Part shown: positions 25,339-35,357 of the stretch, in pieces
Layout of the letters: each line of letters opens with the position of its first letter
Position numbering within the stretch: position 1 is the stretch's first letter
Source: Variovorax sp. CAN15
Lineage (GTDB): Bacteria; Pseudomonadota; Gammaproteobacteria; Burkholderiales; Burkholderiaceae_C
Assembly (NCBI RefSeq): GCF_030462475.1
Contig: NZ_JASMRZ010000003.1
Location: 211,307-275,306 of the forward strand
Direction: 5' to 3'
DNA: 64,000 nt
Notes under the pieces: generated by a model
Database searches by the model: none
Told to the model about the DNA's origin: nothing
The model's input: the letters and a program-made list of their open reading frames with translations, nothing else
Translations under genes and position numbers: made by a program

Positions 25339-28300
25339 ATGCTTCAAGTCGCCAACAGAAAACTCGCGTCGATCAGCGACGTGTTCTTCACCGGGCTGGG
25401 CCGCGCGCTCGGCTTCCTGCGGCCATTGGCCCGCGGGCTCATCGGTTCCTGGCGACCACCGGGCTGGCTGCGCATCCTTGGCGCCTTCCTTCTTCTGGGA
25501 TTTCAATGGCTGCAGCAGCGGCTTGCATGGCTGGTGCTGCTTGCACTGCTGTTGCTGGCGGGCTGGGTTGCCCACCCCCATGTCATGAAGTGGTGGCACG
25601 GCCTCACGCCCGATCGCGTCGAGCCCGTGGTCGCCACCGCGAAGACCGACTCGCCGCAGCGCACGCAGATCGAACTCGACAAGGGCCCGAACCCCTTCGT
25701 CATCAATTTCTCGGCCTCGGTCGCGCCCATCGCGCGCGTCGGACAGGAGGCCACCGGCGTCAGCATCGAGCCCGCCATCGCCGGGCGCTGGACGTGGACC
25801 AAGCAGAACCGCCTCGAATTCCTGCCCACGCAGGACTGGCCCGTCGGCCAGCCCTACAAGGTGCAGATTGCCGACAGCGCCCTCGCGCCGCACATCGAGC
25901 TGGCGCAGCGCAAGTACGAGTTCAGCTCGCCGGAGTTCACCGCGCAGTTCATCGGCGCCGAGTTCTACCAGGACCCGGTCCAGGCCAACGTGCGCCGCGC
26001 CCTCTTCCAGGTGCGCTTCTCGCACCCCGTCAACACGGCTGAGTTCGAGAAGCGGCTGGTGCTGACCTACGACCAGCCCTGCAGCAGCTCCTTCTTCAGC
26101 GTGGGCAAGTGCGCAAGCGAGAAGTTCACCGTCAGCTACGACAAGCTGCGCCTCATCGCCACGCTGCAGTCGGAGCCGCTGCCCATTCCCGAGAAGACGC
26201 GGCCCGCGATCCTGAGCCTCACCGCCGGCGCGGTCGCGCAGAAGGGCGGACCGGCACTGCGCAACGACCAGTCGCGCGCGGTCGACATCCCCGGCCTCTA
26301 CAGCCTGGCCATCGCGGGCATCGAGCCCACCATCGTCACCGGCGAGAACGGCGAGCCCGAGCACGTGCTGCAGGTCAATGCCTCCATGCCGGTGCATGAA
26401 CGCGAGATGGCCCGCGTGGTGCAGGCCTGGCTGCTGCCCGCCACGGAAGAAGCCAAGGGCGACCCCGAGGAGAAGTTCGACTGGTCCGCCGATCCGGCGA
26501 AGATCACCGACGCGGTGCTGCGCCGCGCGAAGAAGCTCGACCTGCAGCCCATCGCCAGCGAGCGCGAGGTGACCGACATGGTCGGCTTCCGCATGCCGCA
26601 GGCCGAGGGCGGGCGCTACCTGCTGGTGCGCGTGGCCAAGGGCCTGAAGACGCCCGGCGGCTACCAGCTGGGCGCCGCGTTCCAGGACGTTCGCCAGCTC
26701 AAGACCTTCGCGCCCGAGCTCACCATCATGAGCCAGGGCTCGCTGCTCGCGCTCTCGGGCGAGCGCAAGCTGCCGATCCTGGTGCGCGACCTGCCCGGCA
26801 TCCGCCTCGAGATCGGCCGCCTGCTGCCGCAGCAGCTGCAGCACCTGGTGACGCAGACCAGCGGCGACTTCGCGCATCCCCAGTTCTACGGCGGCCTGCA
26901 ATCGGACGACCTCGTCGACCGCTTCCAGAAGGAGATTCCGCTGAGCATCCCCGCCGGCAAGGCGCACTACGAGACCGTCGACTTCGCCGAGTACCTGCGC
27001 AGCGACGCGACCGACCGCCGCGGCGTGTTCCTGCTCAAGGTGCAGGGCTACGACCCCAAGGCGAAGAAGAAGCCCGAAGGCGAGGCCCAACCCGAGGAGG
27101 TACAGCAGCAGGAAGAGCAGTCTTCCGAAGAGGAAGGCAGCGACGGCAACGGCGAGGGCGGCAGCCCCGATCAGCAGATCGACCAGCGCCTGGTGCTCGT
27201 CACCGACCTGGGCATCGTCGCAAAGAAGTCGCTCGACGGCACGCGCGACGTGTTCGTGCAGAGCATCGCCAGCGGCCAGCCGGTGGCGGGTGCCATGGTC
27301 GAGGTGTGGGGACGCAACGGCATGATCGTCGCGTCGCAAGCCACCGACGCCACGGGCGCGGCCAAGCTGCCCAACCTCGCCGGCTACCAGCGCGAGAAGG
27401 CGCCGGTGGTGCTGGTCGTGCGCAAGGACGGCGACCTGAGCTTCCTGCCCTTCAACCGCAGCGACCGCACGCTGGACATCTCGCGCTTCGACGTCGGCGG
27501 CCTGCGCGCGGCGGGCGTGCCGAACCAGATGACGGCTTATGTCTTCAGCGACCGCGGCATCTACCGCCCCGGCGACACCATGCACATCGCGATGATGGTG
27601 AAAGCCGGCAACTGGGCCACCTCGCTGCGCGACCTGCCGCTGGAGGCCGAGATCATCGACGCGCGCGGCCTCAGCGTGCGCCGCGAGAAGCTCAGGCTCG
27701 GCCCCGGCGGCGCGGCGGAGATCGCCCACACCACGCAGGACACCTCGCCCACCGGCAACTACGCCGTCAACCTCTACCTGCCGCGACAGTCGTCGCCCGG
27801 TGCGCCGGAGGTAGAGAGCCTGCTGATCGGCAGCACCACGGTGAAGGTGCAGGAGTTCCTGCCCGACCGCACCAAGGTCACGGCCAAGCTCAGCAGCGAA
27901 ATCGCCGAAGGCTGGGTGAGCCCCAAGGACCTGAAGGCGCAGATCGACGTGCAGAACCTCTTCGGCACGCCCGCGCCCGACCGCAAGGTGGAAGGCACGC
28001 TCACGCTGAGCCCCGGCTTCCCGGTGTTCCGCGCCTTCACCGACTACGCCTTCTTCGACCCGCAGCGCGCCACCGAGAAGCAGGTGGACGACCTGGGCAG
28101 CGTGCAGACCAGCGCCGACGGCAAGGCCGAGTTCGACCTGCGCCTCTCGCGCTTCGACGCCGCCACCTACCAGGTGCACGTGCTGGCCAAGGCCTTCGAG
28201 CCCGAGGGCGGGCGCAGCGTGTCCGCCGAGGCGCAGACGCTGGTGAGCGACATGCCCTACCTCGTCGGCGTGAAGGTCGACGGCGACACCAGCTACGTGA

Positions 28301-31300
28301 GCAAGGGCGCCGCGCGCAACGCCACGGTGATCGCCATCGACCCGCGCGCGAAGAAGACGGCCGTGGCCGACCTGAAGATCGAGCGCGTCGAGCGCAAGGT
28401 GCTGTCGGTGCTCATCAAGCAGGACAACGGCCTGTACCGCTACGAGTCGCGCCGCAAGGAGATCGTGCTCGACGAGAAGCCCTTCGCCATCGCCGCCGCG
28501 GGCAACAACGTGGTGCTCGATACCGCCGCGCCCGGCAACTTCGCCTACGTGGTGCGCAACGCGCAGGGGCTGGAGCTCAACCGCGTGGAATACAGCGTGG
28601 CCGGCAACGCCAATGTGTCGCGCTCGCTCGACCGCAATGCCGAGCTGCAGCTCACGCTGGACCGCAAGGACTACGAGCCGGGCCAGGAGATCTCGGTGAG
28701 CATCCGCGCGCCGTACGTGGGCGCGGGCCTCATCACCATCGAGCGCGACAAGGTCTACGCCCATGCGTGGTTCAAGACCGACAAGACCGCCTCGGTGCAG
28801 AAGATCACCGTGCCGAAGGACTTCGAGGGCACCGGCTACATCAACGTGCACTTCGTGCGCGACCCGGCCTCCGACGAGGTCTACATGAGCCCGCTGTCTT
28901 ACGGCGTGGTGCCCTTCGCCACCGCGCTGACCAAGCGCACCGCCAACCTGCAGCTCACCAGCAGCGAGCTGGTGAAGCCGGGGCAGACGGTGAAGATGAA
29001 GCTCACCAGCGACAAGCCCACGCGCGCCGTGGTGTTCGCGGTGGACGAAGGCATCCTGCAGGTGGCGCGCTACAAGACGCCCGACCCGCTGAAGCACTTC
29101 TTCCAGAAGCGCGCACTTGAAGTCGGCACGCTGCAGACGCTCGACCTGATCCTGCCGGAGTTCAAGAAGCTCATGCAGGGCGCCGCACCCGGCGGCGACG
29201 GCGAAGGCGAACTCGGCAAGCACCTGAACCCGTTCAAGCGCAAGCGCGACAAGCCGGTGGCCTACTGGTCGGGCCTGGTCGACGTGAACGGCAGCCGCGA
29301 GTTCAGCTACACCGTGCCCGAGAGCTTCAACGGCAGCCTGCGCGTGATGGCCGTGGCCGTGAACGACGAGACCACCGCCGCCAAGAGCACCCGCACCGTG
29401 GTGCGCGGCGACATGGTGATATTGCCGAACGCGCCGCTGGCGATGGCGCCCGGCGACACCGTTGAGGTGGGCGTGGGCCTCGCCAACAACATCGTCGGCT
29501 CGGGCAAGGAGGCGCCCATCGCGCTCACGCTCACCGCCTCGGGCGGACTCGAAGTGGTGGGTGATGCCACGCAGACGCTCAAGGTCAACGAGCGCGGCGA
29601 AGCCAGCACGAAGTTCAACGTGCGCGCTAAGCCGGGCGAGCAGGCGGTGCTGGGCTCCTCGGCGCTGGTGTTCACCTCCACGCACAAGAACTTCAGCGCG
29701 CGCCTGTCGACCGAGGTGAGCGTGCGGCCCGCATCGCCCTTCGTCACGCTGGTGCAGGCCGGCAGCTTCCAGCGCGCGGGAGAAATCTCGAGCCAGGCCG
29801 ACCTGTACCCGAACTTCCGCCAGAGCGACGTGGCCGTGTCGGCCGCGCCCTGGGCCTTCGCGACCGGCCTGATGCAGTACCTGGAGGCCTATCCGCACGG
29901 CTGCACAGAGCAGATCACCAGCCAGACCTTCCCGGCGGTGCTGCTGTCGGGCCGACCCGAGCTGGTGAAGGAAATGTCGCGCGGCCGCACGGCCGAGCAG
30001 GGCCCGCTGCCCGAGGCGCGCAAGACCTTCGAGCGCTACCTGGTGCAGCTGCGCGCGCGGCAGACGGCCGACGGCGGCTTCTCGCTGTGGCCCGGCGCCG
30101 GCACCGACGCCTTCGCGACGCTGTATGCGGTGCAGCTGCTGGTCGAGGCCAAGGACCACAAGCTGCCCGTGCCGCAGGACCTGCTGCAGAAGGCCAACAC
30201 CTACCTGCAGGGCTGGCTGGGCAGCGGCGACAGCACGCTCGACGGCTGGCGCCAGCGCACGCAGGCGGCCTACCTGCTGACGCGCCAGGGCATCGTCGCG
30301 CCGGCCGCGCTCGCCAACCTGCGCGAAGCCCGCCGCAATCAGCTGTCGCGGCAGACTGTGGGCTGGGGCGACGACCTCGGCGCCGTGTACCTCGCCGCAA
30401 GCTACCAGCTCGTGAAGCAGGAGCAGGTGGCCAACGAGCTGCTCGACCCGGTGTGGTCCGACCTGCTCGCGCGCACCGAGAAGAAGCAGCGCCGCAACGT
30501 CTGGGGCGCCTACTACGACCCGCTGGTGCACGACAGCATGACGCTGCACCTGGTGGGCCGCCACTTCCCCTCGCGCCTGAAGACGCTGAAGCCCGCGGTG
30601 TGGGAAGGCATGGCGGCGATGGTGCGCGACGGCTGGTACAACAGCCTGTCGTCGGCCTCGATGCTGCTGGCGGTCGACTCCTACTTCGAGGCCGTGGGGC
30701 AGAACGTGGAAGGCAAGCTCTCGGCGAGCACCGTCAATGCCCAGGGCCAGGCGGCGGCGCTCGCGCTGGGCGCGGTGAACCCGATCACGCGCGCTTCGGT
30801 GCCGGCCGGTACCGCGAAGCTGAAACTGTCGAACGACAGCGACTTCAACCTCTACTACAGCTGGGCCGAACAGGGCTTCGAGCGCAACGTGCCAAGCACG
30901 CCGGTGAACAAGGGCCTGGAGATCTTCCACGAGGTGCTCGACGCCAAGGGCAACCCGGTCACCAAGGTCAAGCTCGGTGAAGAGGTCACCGTGCGGGTGC
31001 GCGTGCGCAGCCTGGAGCGCGCGCAGATCAACGATGTGGCGCTGGTCGACGTGCTGCCCGGCGGCCTGGAGCCCGTGCTGCAGGCCGTGGGCGACGACGA
31101 CGATGCAGCCAACGCCGACGCGCCCATCTGGAAGAAGCGTCTGGGCGGCGGCGGTTCGTGGAAGGTGCAGTACGCCGACATCCGCGAAGACCGTGTCGTG
31201 TTCTACGGCGGCGTCGGCAAGGACCTGCTCGAAGTGACCTACAAGGCCCGCGCCACCAACGTGGGCGACTACGTGGTGCCGGCGGCCTACGGCGAGGCGA

Positions 31301-31362
31301 TGTACGACCGGCGCGTGTTCTCGCGCTCGGCGGGTGCGCGCTTCCAGGTGGTGGCAAATTGA
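25339..31362 (+). CDS. Bacterial alpha-2-macroglobulin family protein (YfhM-like)
   Basis: A 2007-residue periplasmic protein. Hydrophobic segments at about 50-75 make a membrane anchor, and no lipobox was seen, unlike E. coli YfhM. Repeated MG domains follow. An acidic Glu/Gln/Ser/Gly-rich low-complexity insert lies at about 574-614. After the bait region comes a thioester domain with GCTEQ (Cys1522), matching the CxEQ thioester that covalently traps proteases. This family is thought to defend the periplasm against foreign proteases and usually pairs with PbpC, which follows here. A GTGGGGAG site supports the ATG at 25339 over one 57 bases upstream. Confidence 0.93.
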   Translation: MLQVANRKLASISDVFFTGLGRALGFLRPLARGLIGSWRPPGWLRILGAFLLLGFQWLQQRLAWLVLLALLLLAGWVAHPHVMKWWHGLTPDRVEPVVATAKTDSPQRTQIELDKGPNPFVINFSASVAPIARVGQEATGVSIEPAIAGRWTWTKQNRLEFLPTQDWPVGQPYKVQIADSALAPHIELAQRKYEFSSPEFTAQFIGAEFYQDPVQANVRRALFQVRFSHPVNTAEFEKRLVLTYDQPCSSSFFSVGKCASEKFTVSYDKLRLIATLQSEPLPIPEKTRPAILSLTAGAVAQKGGPALRNDQSRAVDIPGLYSLAIAGIEPTIVTGENGEPEHVLQVNASMPVHEREMARVVQAWLLPATEEAKGDPEEKFDWSADPAKITDAVLRRAKKLDLQPIASEREVTDMVGFRMPQAEGGRYLLVRVAKGLKTPGGYQLGAAFQDVRQLKTFAPELTIMSQGSLLALSGERKLPILVRDLPGIRLEIGRLLPQQLQHLVTQTSGDFAHPQFYGGLQSDDLVDRFQKEIPLSIPAGKAHYETVDFAEYLRSDATDRRGVFLLKVQGYDPKAKKKPEGEAQPEEVQQQEEQSSEEEGSDGNGEGGSPDQQIDQRLVLVTDLGIVAKKSLDGTRDVFVQSIASGQPVAGAMVEVWGRNGMIVASQATDATGAAKLPNLAGYQREKAPVVLVVRKDGDLSFLPFNRSDRTLDISRFDVGGLRAAGVPNQMTAYVFSDRGIYRPGDTMHIAMMVKAGNWATSLRDLPLEAEIIDARGLSVRREKLRLGPGGAAEIAHTTQDTSPTGNYAVNLYLPRQSSPGAPEVESLLIGSTTVKVQEFLPDRTKVTAKLSSEIAEGWVSPKDLKAQIDVQNLFGTPAPDRKVEGTLTLSPGFPVFRAFTDYAFFDPQRATEKQVDDLGSVQTSADGKAEFDLRLSRFDAATYQVHVLAKAFEPEGGRSVSAEAQTLVSDMPYLVGVKVDGDTSYVSKGAARNATVIAIDPRAKKTAVADLKIERVERKVLSVLIKQDNGLYRYESRRKEIVLDEKPFAIAAAGNNVVLDTAAPGNFAYVVRNAQGLELNRVEYSVAGNANVSRSLDRNAELQLTLDRKDYEPGQEISVSIRAPYVGAGLITIERDKVYAHAWFKTDKTASVQKITVPKDFEGTGYINVHFVRDPASDEVYMSPLSYGVVPFATALTKRTANLQLTSSELVKPGQTVKMKLTSDKPTRAVVFAVDEGILQVARYKTPDPLKHFFQKRALEVGTLQTLDLILPEFKKLMQGAAPGGDGEGELGKHLNPFKRKRDKPVAYWSGLVDVNGSREFSYTVPESFNGSLRVMAVAVNDETTAAKSTRTVVRGDMVILPNAPLAMAPGDTVEVGVGLANNIVGSGKEAPIALTLTASGGLEVVGDATQTLKVNERGEASTKFNVRAKPGEQAVLGSSALVFTSTHKNFSARLSTEVSVRPASPFVTLVQAGSFQRAGEISSQADLYPNFRQSDVAVSAAPWAFATGLMQYLEAYPHGCTEQITSQTFPAVLLSGRPELVKEMSRGRTAEQGPLPEARKTFERYLVQLRARQTADGGFSLWPGAGTDAFATLYAVQLLVEAKDHKLPVPQDLLQKANTYLQGWLGSGDSTLDGWRQRTQAAYLLTRQGIVAPAALANLREARRNQLSRQTVGWGDDLGAVYLAASYQLVKQEQVANELLDPVWSDLLARTEKKQRRNVWGAYYDPLVHDSMTLHLVGRHFPSRLKTLKPAVWEGMAAMVRDGWYNSLSSASMLLAVDSYFEAVGQNVEGKLSASTVNAQGQAAALALGAVNPITRASVPAGTAKLKLSNDSDFNLYYSWAEQGFERNVPSTPVNKGLEIFHEVLDAKGNPVTKVKLGEEVTVRVRVRSLERAQINDVALVDVLPGGLEPVLQAVGDDDDAANADAPIWKKRLGGGGSWKVQYADIREDRVVFYGGVGKDLLEVTYKARATNVGDYVVPAAYGEAMYDRRVFSRSAGARFQVVAN

Positions 31363-31385
31363 TCGTGACGCGCTCTTGCCTTGTT

Positions 31386-31423
31386 CCCTCTCCCGCTTGC
31401 GGGAGAGGGTTAGGGTGAGGGGG
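31386..31423. repeat. CCCTCTCCC palindromic repeat, copy 1
   Basis: An 11-bp perfect stem CCCTCTCCCGC/GCGGGAGAGGG, followed by TTAGGGTGAGGGGGC. It lies between the macroglobulin and pbpC genes. The same unit recurs inverted at 31464-31500. Confidence 0.85.
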
Positions 31424-31434
31424 CGGCGCTTCCT

Positions 31435-33810
31435 ATGACCTCCGCGCCCGATCCATCGCCGACGCCCTCACCCCAGCCCTCTCCCGCAAGCGGGAGAGGG
31501 AGGAAGGCCGTCATCGCCCTTGCGGTCTTCGTCGTGCTGCTTGTCCTTCTTCGCCTGTGGCCCCACGCCCCGCTGAGCGAAACCGTCGGCAGCTCGCGCG
31601 CCGTCTATGCGCAGGGCGGCGAACTGATGCGCCTCACGCTCGCCGCCGACGAGCAATACCGGCTCTGGGTGCCGCTGGAGCGCATCTCGCCCACGCTGAT
31701 CGATGCGGTGCTGCTGTACGAAGACCGGCGCTTCTACGCACACCCCGGCGTCAACCCCGCCGCGCTGGTGCGCAGCGCATGGCGCATCGCCAGCGGGGAG
31801 CGCAGGCAGGGCGGCTCCACGCTCACCATGCAGCTCGCGCGGCGCGTGTACGGTATCGACAGCCGCACGCCCGGCGGCAAGGTCGCGCAGATCTTCGCGG
31901 CGCTGTGGCTGGAGGCACGCTTCAGCAAGCACGACATCCTGGAGGCGTACCTCAACACCGCGCCCTACGGCGGCAACATCGAGGGCGTGCAGGCCGCGAG
32001 CCTCATCTACTTCCGCAAGGACGCCGCCAGGCTCAGCCTGCCCGAGGCGCTGACGCTCGCGGTGATTCCGCAGAACCCCGTCAAGCGCATCGCCGAGCGC
32101 GGGCGCAATGCGGAGCTGCAGGCCGCGCGCGAGCGCCTCGCGGCGCTGTGGGCCGAACGCGATCCGACGGCGAAGCAGCATGCGCCCGACGCGCAGCTCG
32201 CACTGTCGGCCCAGTCGCGCGGCAGCCTGCCCTTTCTCGCGCCGCACGCCACCGACATGCTGCTCGCGCAGGAGCGCGGCGTGCAGGAGGTGCACACCAC
32301 CATCGACCTGCGCATGCAGGCCACGCTCGAGCGCGTGATGGCGCAGTACCTGCGCGCGCATGCCGACGTCGGCATGAACAACGCGAGCGCGCTGCTGCTC
32401 GACGCATCGACGATGCAGGTGCGCGCGATGATCGGCTCCGCCGACTTCCGCAACGACGCCATCTCAGGCCAGGTCAACGGCGTGCTGGCCAAGCGCTCGC
32501 CGGGCTCCACGCTCAAGCCCTTCATCTACGCGCTGGCGCTCGACCAGGGGCTGCTGCACCAGAAGACGATGCTGAAGGACGCGCCCACCTCCTTCGGCCC
32601 CTACACGCCCGAGAACTTCGACCACCGCTTCGCCGGCCCGCTGCCGGCGCAGGAGGCGCTGATCCGCAGCCGCAACGTGCCCGCGGTGGCCGTGGCGGCG
32701 AAGCTCTCGAAGCCGGGCCTCTACGACTTCATGCGGCTGGCGGGCGTGCAGAAGCTGCAGAGCGAGCAGCACTACGGCCTTGCGCTGGTGCTGGGCGGCG
32801 GCGAGGTCACGCCCGAGGAACTGGCCGGCATGTACGCGACGCTGGCCAACGGCGGCATCTCGCAGCCCATCCGCTACACGCGACCCGATCCCGACGAGAA
32901 GCCCGTGCAGCCGCTGCGCCTGCTGAGCGAGGAGGCCTCGTTCATCACGCTCGACATGCTGCGCCACACGCCGCGCCCAGACACCACGCTGCCCGCGCGC
33001 CCGGCCATCGCGTGGAAGACGGGCACCTCCTGGGGCTTTCGCGATGCATGGACCGCGGGCGTGTTCGGCCGCCACGTGCTGGTGGTGTGGGTGGGCAACT
33101 TCGACGGCAGCAGCAACCCCGCGCTGGTGGGCGTGGATGCCGCGGCGCCGCTCTTCCTGCGCATGGTCGATGCGCTGCGCGCCGAGCGGCTGGACCCGGG
33201 CGAGATGGCATCGCGCCGGCCGCCCGACCTGCGCCAGGTGGAGGTATGCGCGGCGACGGGCGGCCTGCCCGACGCGCTTTGCCCGGTGCGCACCATGACA
33301 TGGTTCATTGCGGGCAAGTCGCCCATCCAGGTCAGCAACCTGCATCGCGCGGTTTGGGTCGACGAGACCACGGGCAAGGTCGTCTGTGGCCCGCAGCCCA
33401 ACGCTCGGCAGCAGGTGGTGGAGCAATGGGGCAGCGACATGCGGCGGCTGTTCCGGCAGGCCGGGCTTCCGCGCGCTAGCGCGCCCTCCGACGGTTGCGA
33501 GAAGGCGCAGGGCGGCGAAGGTGATGCGTCTTCGGACAGCGCGCCGCTCATCACCTCGCCGCTGCGCGGCGTGCGCCACACGCTGCGCGCGAAGAAGCCC
33601 GAGCCGCTGGTGCTGCGCGCCGAGGGAGCGGCCGGCACGCAGGCGATCTACTGGTTCGCGGACGACGCGCTCATCGGCCGCACGGCGCCGGGCGAAGGCA
33701 TCACATGGATGCCCGATCTCGCGTCGTCGGGGCGGCGCTACCTGCTGCGCGCCGTCGATGACCAGGGGCGGGCCGAGTCGCGCGAGGTGACGGTCGACAT
33801 CGCGCCCTGA
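31435..33810 (+). CDS. pbpC: Penicillin-binding protein 1C (PbpC)
   Basis: A 791-residue bifunctional peptidoglycan synthase. A short cytoplasmic head and one membrane helix (about 25-43) precede the glycosyltransferase domain (EDRRFY from E96, then QGGSTLTMQLARR and EAYLNTAPYGGN). The transpeptidase domain has STLK (S358, K361), SRN (412-414) and KTGT (528-531). A PbpC-type C-terminal beta domain (about 700-791) ends the protein. Residues 10-22 (SPTPSPQPSPASGRG-like) are encoded by a palindromic repeat. A later start at an internal codon is therefore possible, but the membrane helix would still be kept. Confidence 0.95.
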   Translation: MTSAPDPSPTPSPQPSPASGRGRKAVIALAVFVVLLVLLRLWPHAPLSETVGSSRAVYAQGGELMRLTLAADEQYRLWVPLERISPTLIDAVLLYEDRRFYAHPGVNPAALVRSAWRIASGERRQGGSTLTMQLARRVYGIDSRTPGGKVAQIFAALWLEARFSKHDILEAYLNTAPYGGNIEGVQAASLIYFRKDAARLSLPEALTLAVIPQNPVKRIAERGRNAELQAARERLAALWAERDPTAKQHAPDAQLALSAQSRGSLPFLAPHATDMLLAQERGVQEVHTTIDLRMQATLERVMAQYLRAHADVGMNNASALLLDASTMQVRAMIGSADFRNDAISGQVNGVLAKRSPGSTLKPFIYALALDQGLLHQKTMLKDAPTSFGPYTPENFDHRFAGPLPAQEALIRSRNVPAVAVAAKLSKPGLYDFMRLAGVQKLQSEQHYGLALVLGGGEVTPEELAGMYATLANGGISQPIRYTRPDPDEKPVQPLRLLSEEASFITLDMLRHTPRPDTTLPARPAIAWKTGTSWGFRDAWTAGVFGRHVLVVWVGNFDGSSNPALVGVDAAAPLFLRMVDALRAERLDPGEMASRRPPDLRQVEVCAATGGLPDALCPVRTMTWFIAGKSPIQVSNLHRAVWVDETTGKVVCGPQPNARQQVVEQWGSDMRRLFRQAGLPRASAPSDGCEKAQGGEGDASSDSAPLITSPLRGVRHTLRAKKPEPLVLRAEGAAGTQAIYWFADDALIGRTAPGEGITWMPDLASSGRRYLLRAVDDQGRAESREVTVDIAP
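31464..31500. repeat. CCCTCTCCC palindromic repeat, copy 2 (inverted, inside pbpC start)
   Basis: The reverse complement of the unit at 31386-31423: CCCTCACCCCAGCCCTCTCC, then CGCAAGCGGGAGAGGG. It encodes PbpC residues about 10-22, so the repeat is translated. The two copies face each other across the pbpC start codon. Confidence 0.85.
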
Positions 33811-33889
33811 AATCCCGCGGGGCATGTCATGGCCGCGTCACTCCTTGCCGGCATGGTCACGCGTTTTCGACTTGGAGTCCTCCCTGCTC

Positions 33890-35242
33890 ATGACGCGTCT
33901 TGCCACCTTGTCTCTCGTCTCCTTCGCTGCCGCCTTCGCTTGCTCCGCAGCCCAGGCACAGACGGCCTTCCCCGCCACGCTCGCCGGCCACGCCGTGCTG
34001 CCAGCGCAGAGCTTCGTCGCGGCGCCCAAGGACGCACCGGCCGACCTGCAGGTCAGCGGCAAGTTCACCAGCGGCAAGCGCGTCGAGGCCGTGGGCTCGG
34101 TCGAAGGGCTCTCGGGCGGCCGTGGCACCGGCGTGTCGCTGCCCTTCAAGGGCCAGCCGCTGCAGGGCCATTCCGGCATCAAGAAGATGGACGACGGCAG
34201 CTTCTGGATCCTCACCGACAACGGCGCCGGCGCCAAGGCCAACTCGCCCGACTTCATGCTCTACCTGAGCCACTACAAGGTGGACTTCAAGAGCGGCAAA
34301 TTCAACCGCATCGAAACCGTCTTCCTGCACGACCCCGACAAGAAGGTGCCCTTCCGCATCGTCCATGAAGGCACCAGGCAGCGCTACCTGACGGGCTCCG
34401 ACTTCGACCCGGAGAGCTTCCAGTTCGCCGGCGGCGCACTGTGGATCGGCGAGGAGTTCGGCCCCTTCCTCATCAAGGCCGACCTCAAGGGCAAGGTGCT
34501 CGCCGTGTACGACACGCTGGTCGACGGCAAGGCCGTGCGCTCGCCCGACCATCCGGCCGTGACCACGCCGGGCGCCCCGGGCGGCGCGGTCGACTTCCAG
34601 ATCAAGCGCTCCAAGGGCTTCGAGGGCATGGCTTCGTCGAAGGACGGCAGCAAGCTGTATGCGCTGCTCGAGGGCCCGGTGTGGAACGCCGAGGCCAAGG
34701 ACTACGAGAAGGTCGAGGGCAAGGAAGCGCTGCGCGTCTTGGAATTTGACGTCAAGGCTGAACGCTGGACGGGCCGCCACTGGCAGTACGTGCTCGAAGC
34801 CAACGGCAACGCCATCGGCGACTTCAACATGATCGACGGCAGCACGGGCCTCATCATCGAGCGCGACAACGGCGAAGGCACCAGCGACAAGGCCTGCCCC
34901 GAAGGCCAGAAGCGCACCGACTGCTTCCACGATATCGCGAAGTTCAAGCGCGTCTACAAGGTCGAACTCAGCGACGCCAACGTGGGCGGCCCGGTGCGCA
35001 AGATCGGCTACATCGATCTGCTGAACATCGCCGACCCGAACAAGCTCGCACGCAAGCCCCTGAACGACGGCGTGCTGAAGTTCCCCTTCTTCACCATCGA
35101 GAACGTCGACGTGGTCGACGCCACGCACATCGTGGTCGGCAACGACAACAACCTGCCGTTCTCAAGCAGCCGCGAGCCGAACAAGGCGGACGACAACGAG
35201 CTGGTGCTGCTGGAGGCTGGGGCGCTGCTGCAGGCGAAATAA
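33890..35242 (+). CDS. Exported esterase-like/phytase-like family protein
   Basis: A 450-residue protein with a signal peptide (about 1-24, ending AAQAQ). The mature part is beta-rich, with LPFKGQPLQGHSGIKK, DGSFWILTDNGAGAK, LWIGEEFGPFL and IERDNGEG. This matches the family described as esterase-like activity of phytase, a beta-propeller group probably acting on periplasmic phosphate or ester substrates. Substrate not known. The ATG at 33890 starts a clean signal peptide and has GGAG upstream; an ATG 66 bases earlier would spoil it. It is a single gene between pbpC and the iron-linked operon. Confidence 0.82.
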   Translation: MTRLATLSLVSFAAAFACSAAQAQTAFPATLAGHAVLPAQSFVAAPKDAPADLQVSGKFTSGKRVEAVGSVEGLSGGRGTGVSLPFKGQPLQGHSGIKKMDDGSFWILTDNGAGAKANSPDFMLYLSHYKVDFKSGKFNRIETVFLHDPDKKVPFRIVHEGTRQRYLTGSDFDPESFQFAGGALWIGEEFGPFLIKADLKGKVLAVYDTLVDGKAVRSPDHPAVTTPGAPGGAVDFQIKRSKGFEGMASSKDGSKLYALLEGPVWNAEAKDYEKVEGKEALRVLEFDVKAERWTGRHWQYVLEANGNAIGDFNMIDGSTGLIIERDNGEGTSDKACPEGQKRTDCFHDIAKFKRVYKVELSDANVGGPVRKIGYIDLLNIADPNKLARKPLNDGVLKFPFFTIENVDVVDATHIVVGNDNNLPFSSSREPNKADDNELVLLEAGALLQAK

Positions 35243-35312
35243 GCGGCAGTTGCTGCGGCCGGGGCGGAAATGCCCCGGATCGCGAATGGGGTGGTTGTGA
35301 AAGAGTTTTCAA

Positions 35313-35331
35313 GATGAGTATCATTCTCATC
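35313..35331. promoter_or_regulatory. Fur-box-like palindrome
   Basis: A 19-bp dyad with arms GATGAG and CTCATC around TATCATT. It matches 12 of 19 positions of the classical Fur consensus GATAATGATAATCATTATC by my count. It lies 27-86 bases before the DUF3649 operon, whose gene content is iron-linked. Confidence 0.75.
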
Positions 35332-35357
35332 TTCTCGAATTTCTCTTCCCCTTCTCC

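Noticed and set aside
25267..30930. 1887-codon open frame opposite the macroglobulin gene
   Set aside because: It is a mirror of strongly GC-ending codons on the true strand. The product is Arg/Gly/His/Ala-rich with no domain.
31363..31434. Terminator for the macroglobulin gene
   Set aside because: The hairpin is a dispersed palindromic repeat and has no T-run after it, so it is listed as a repeat.
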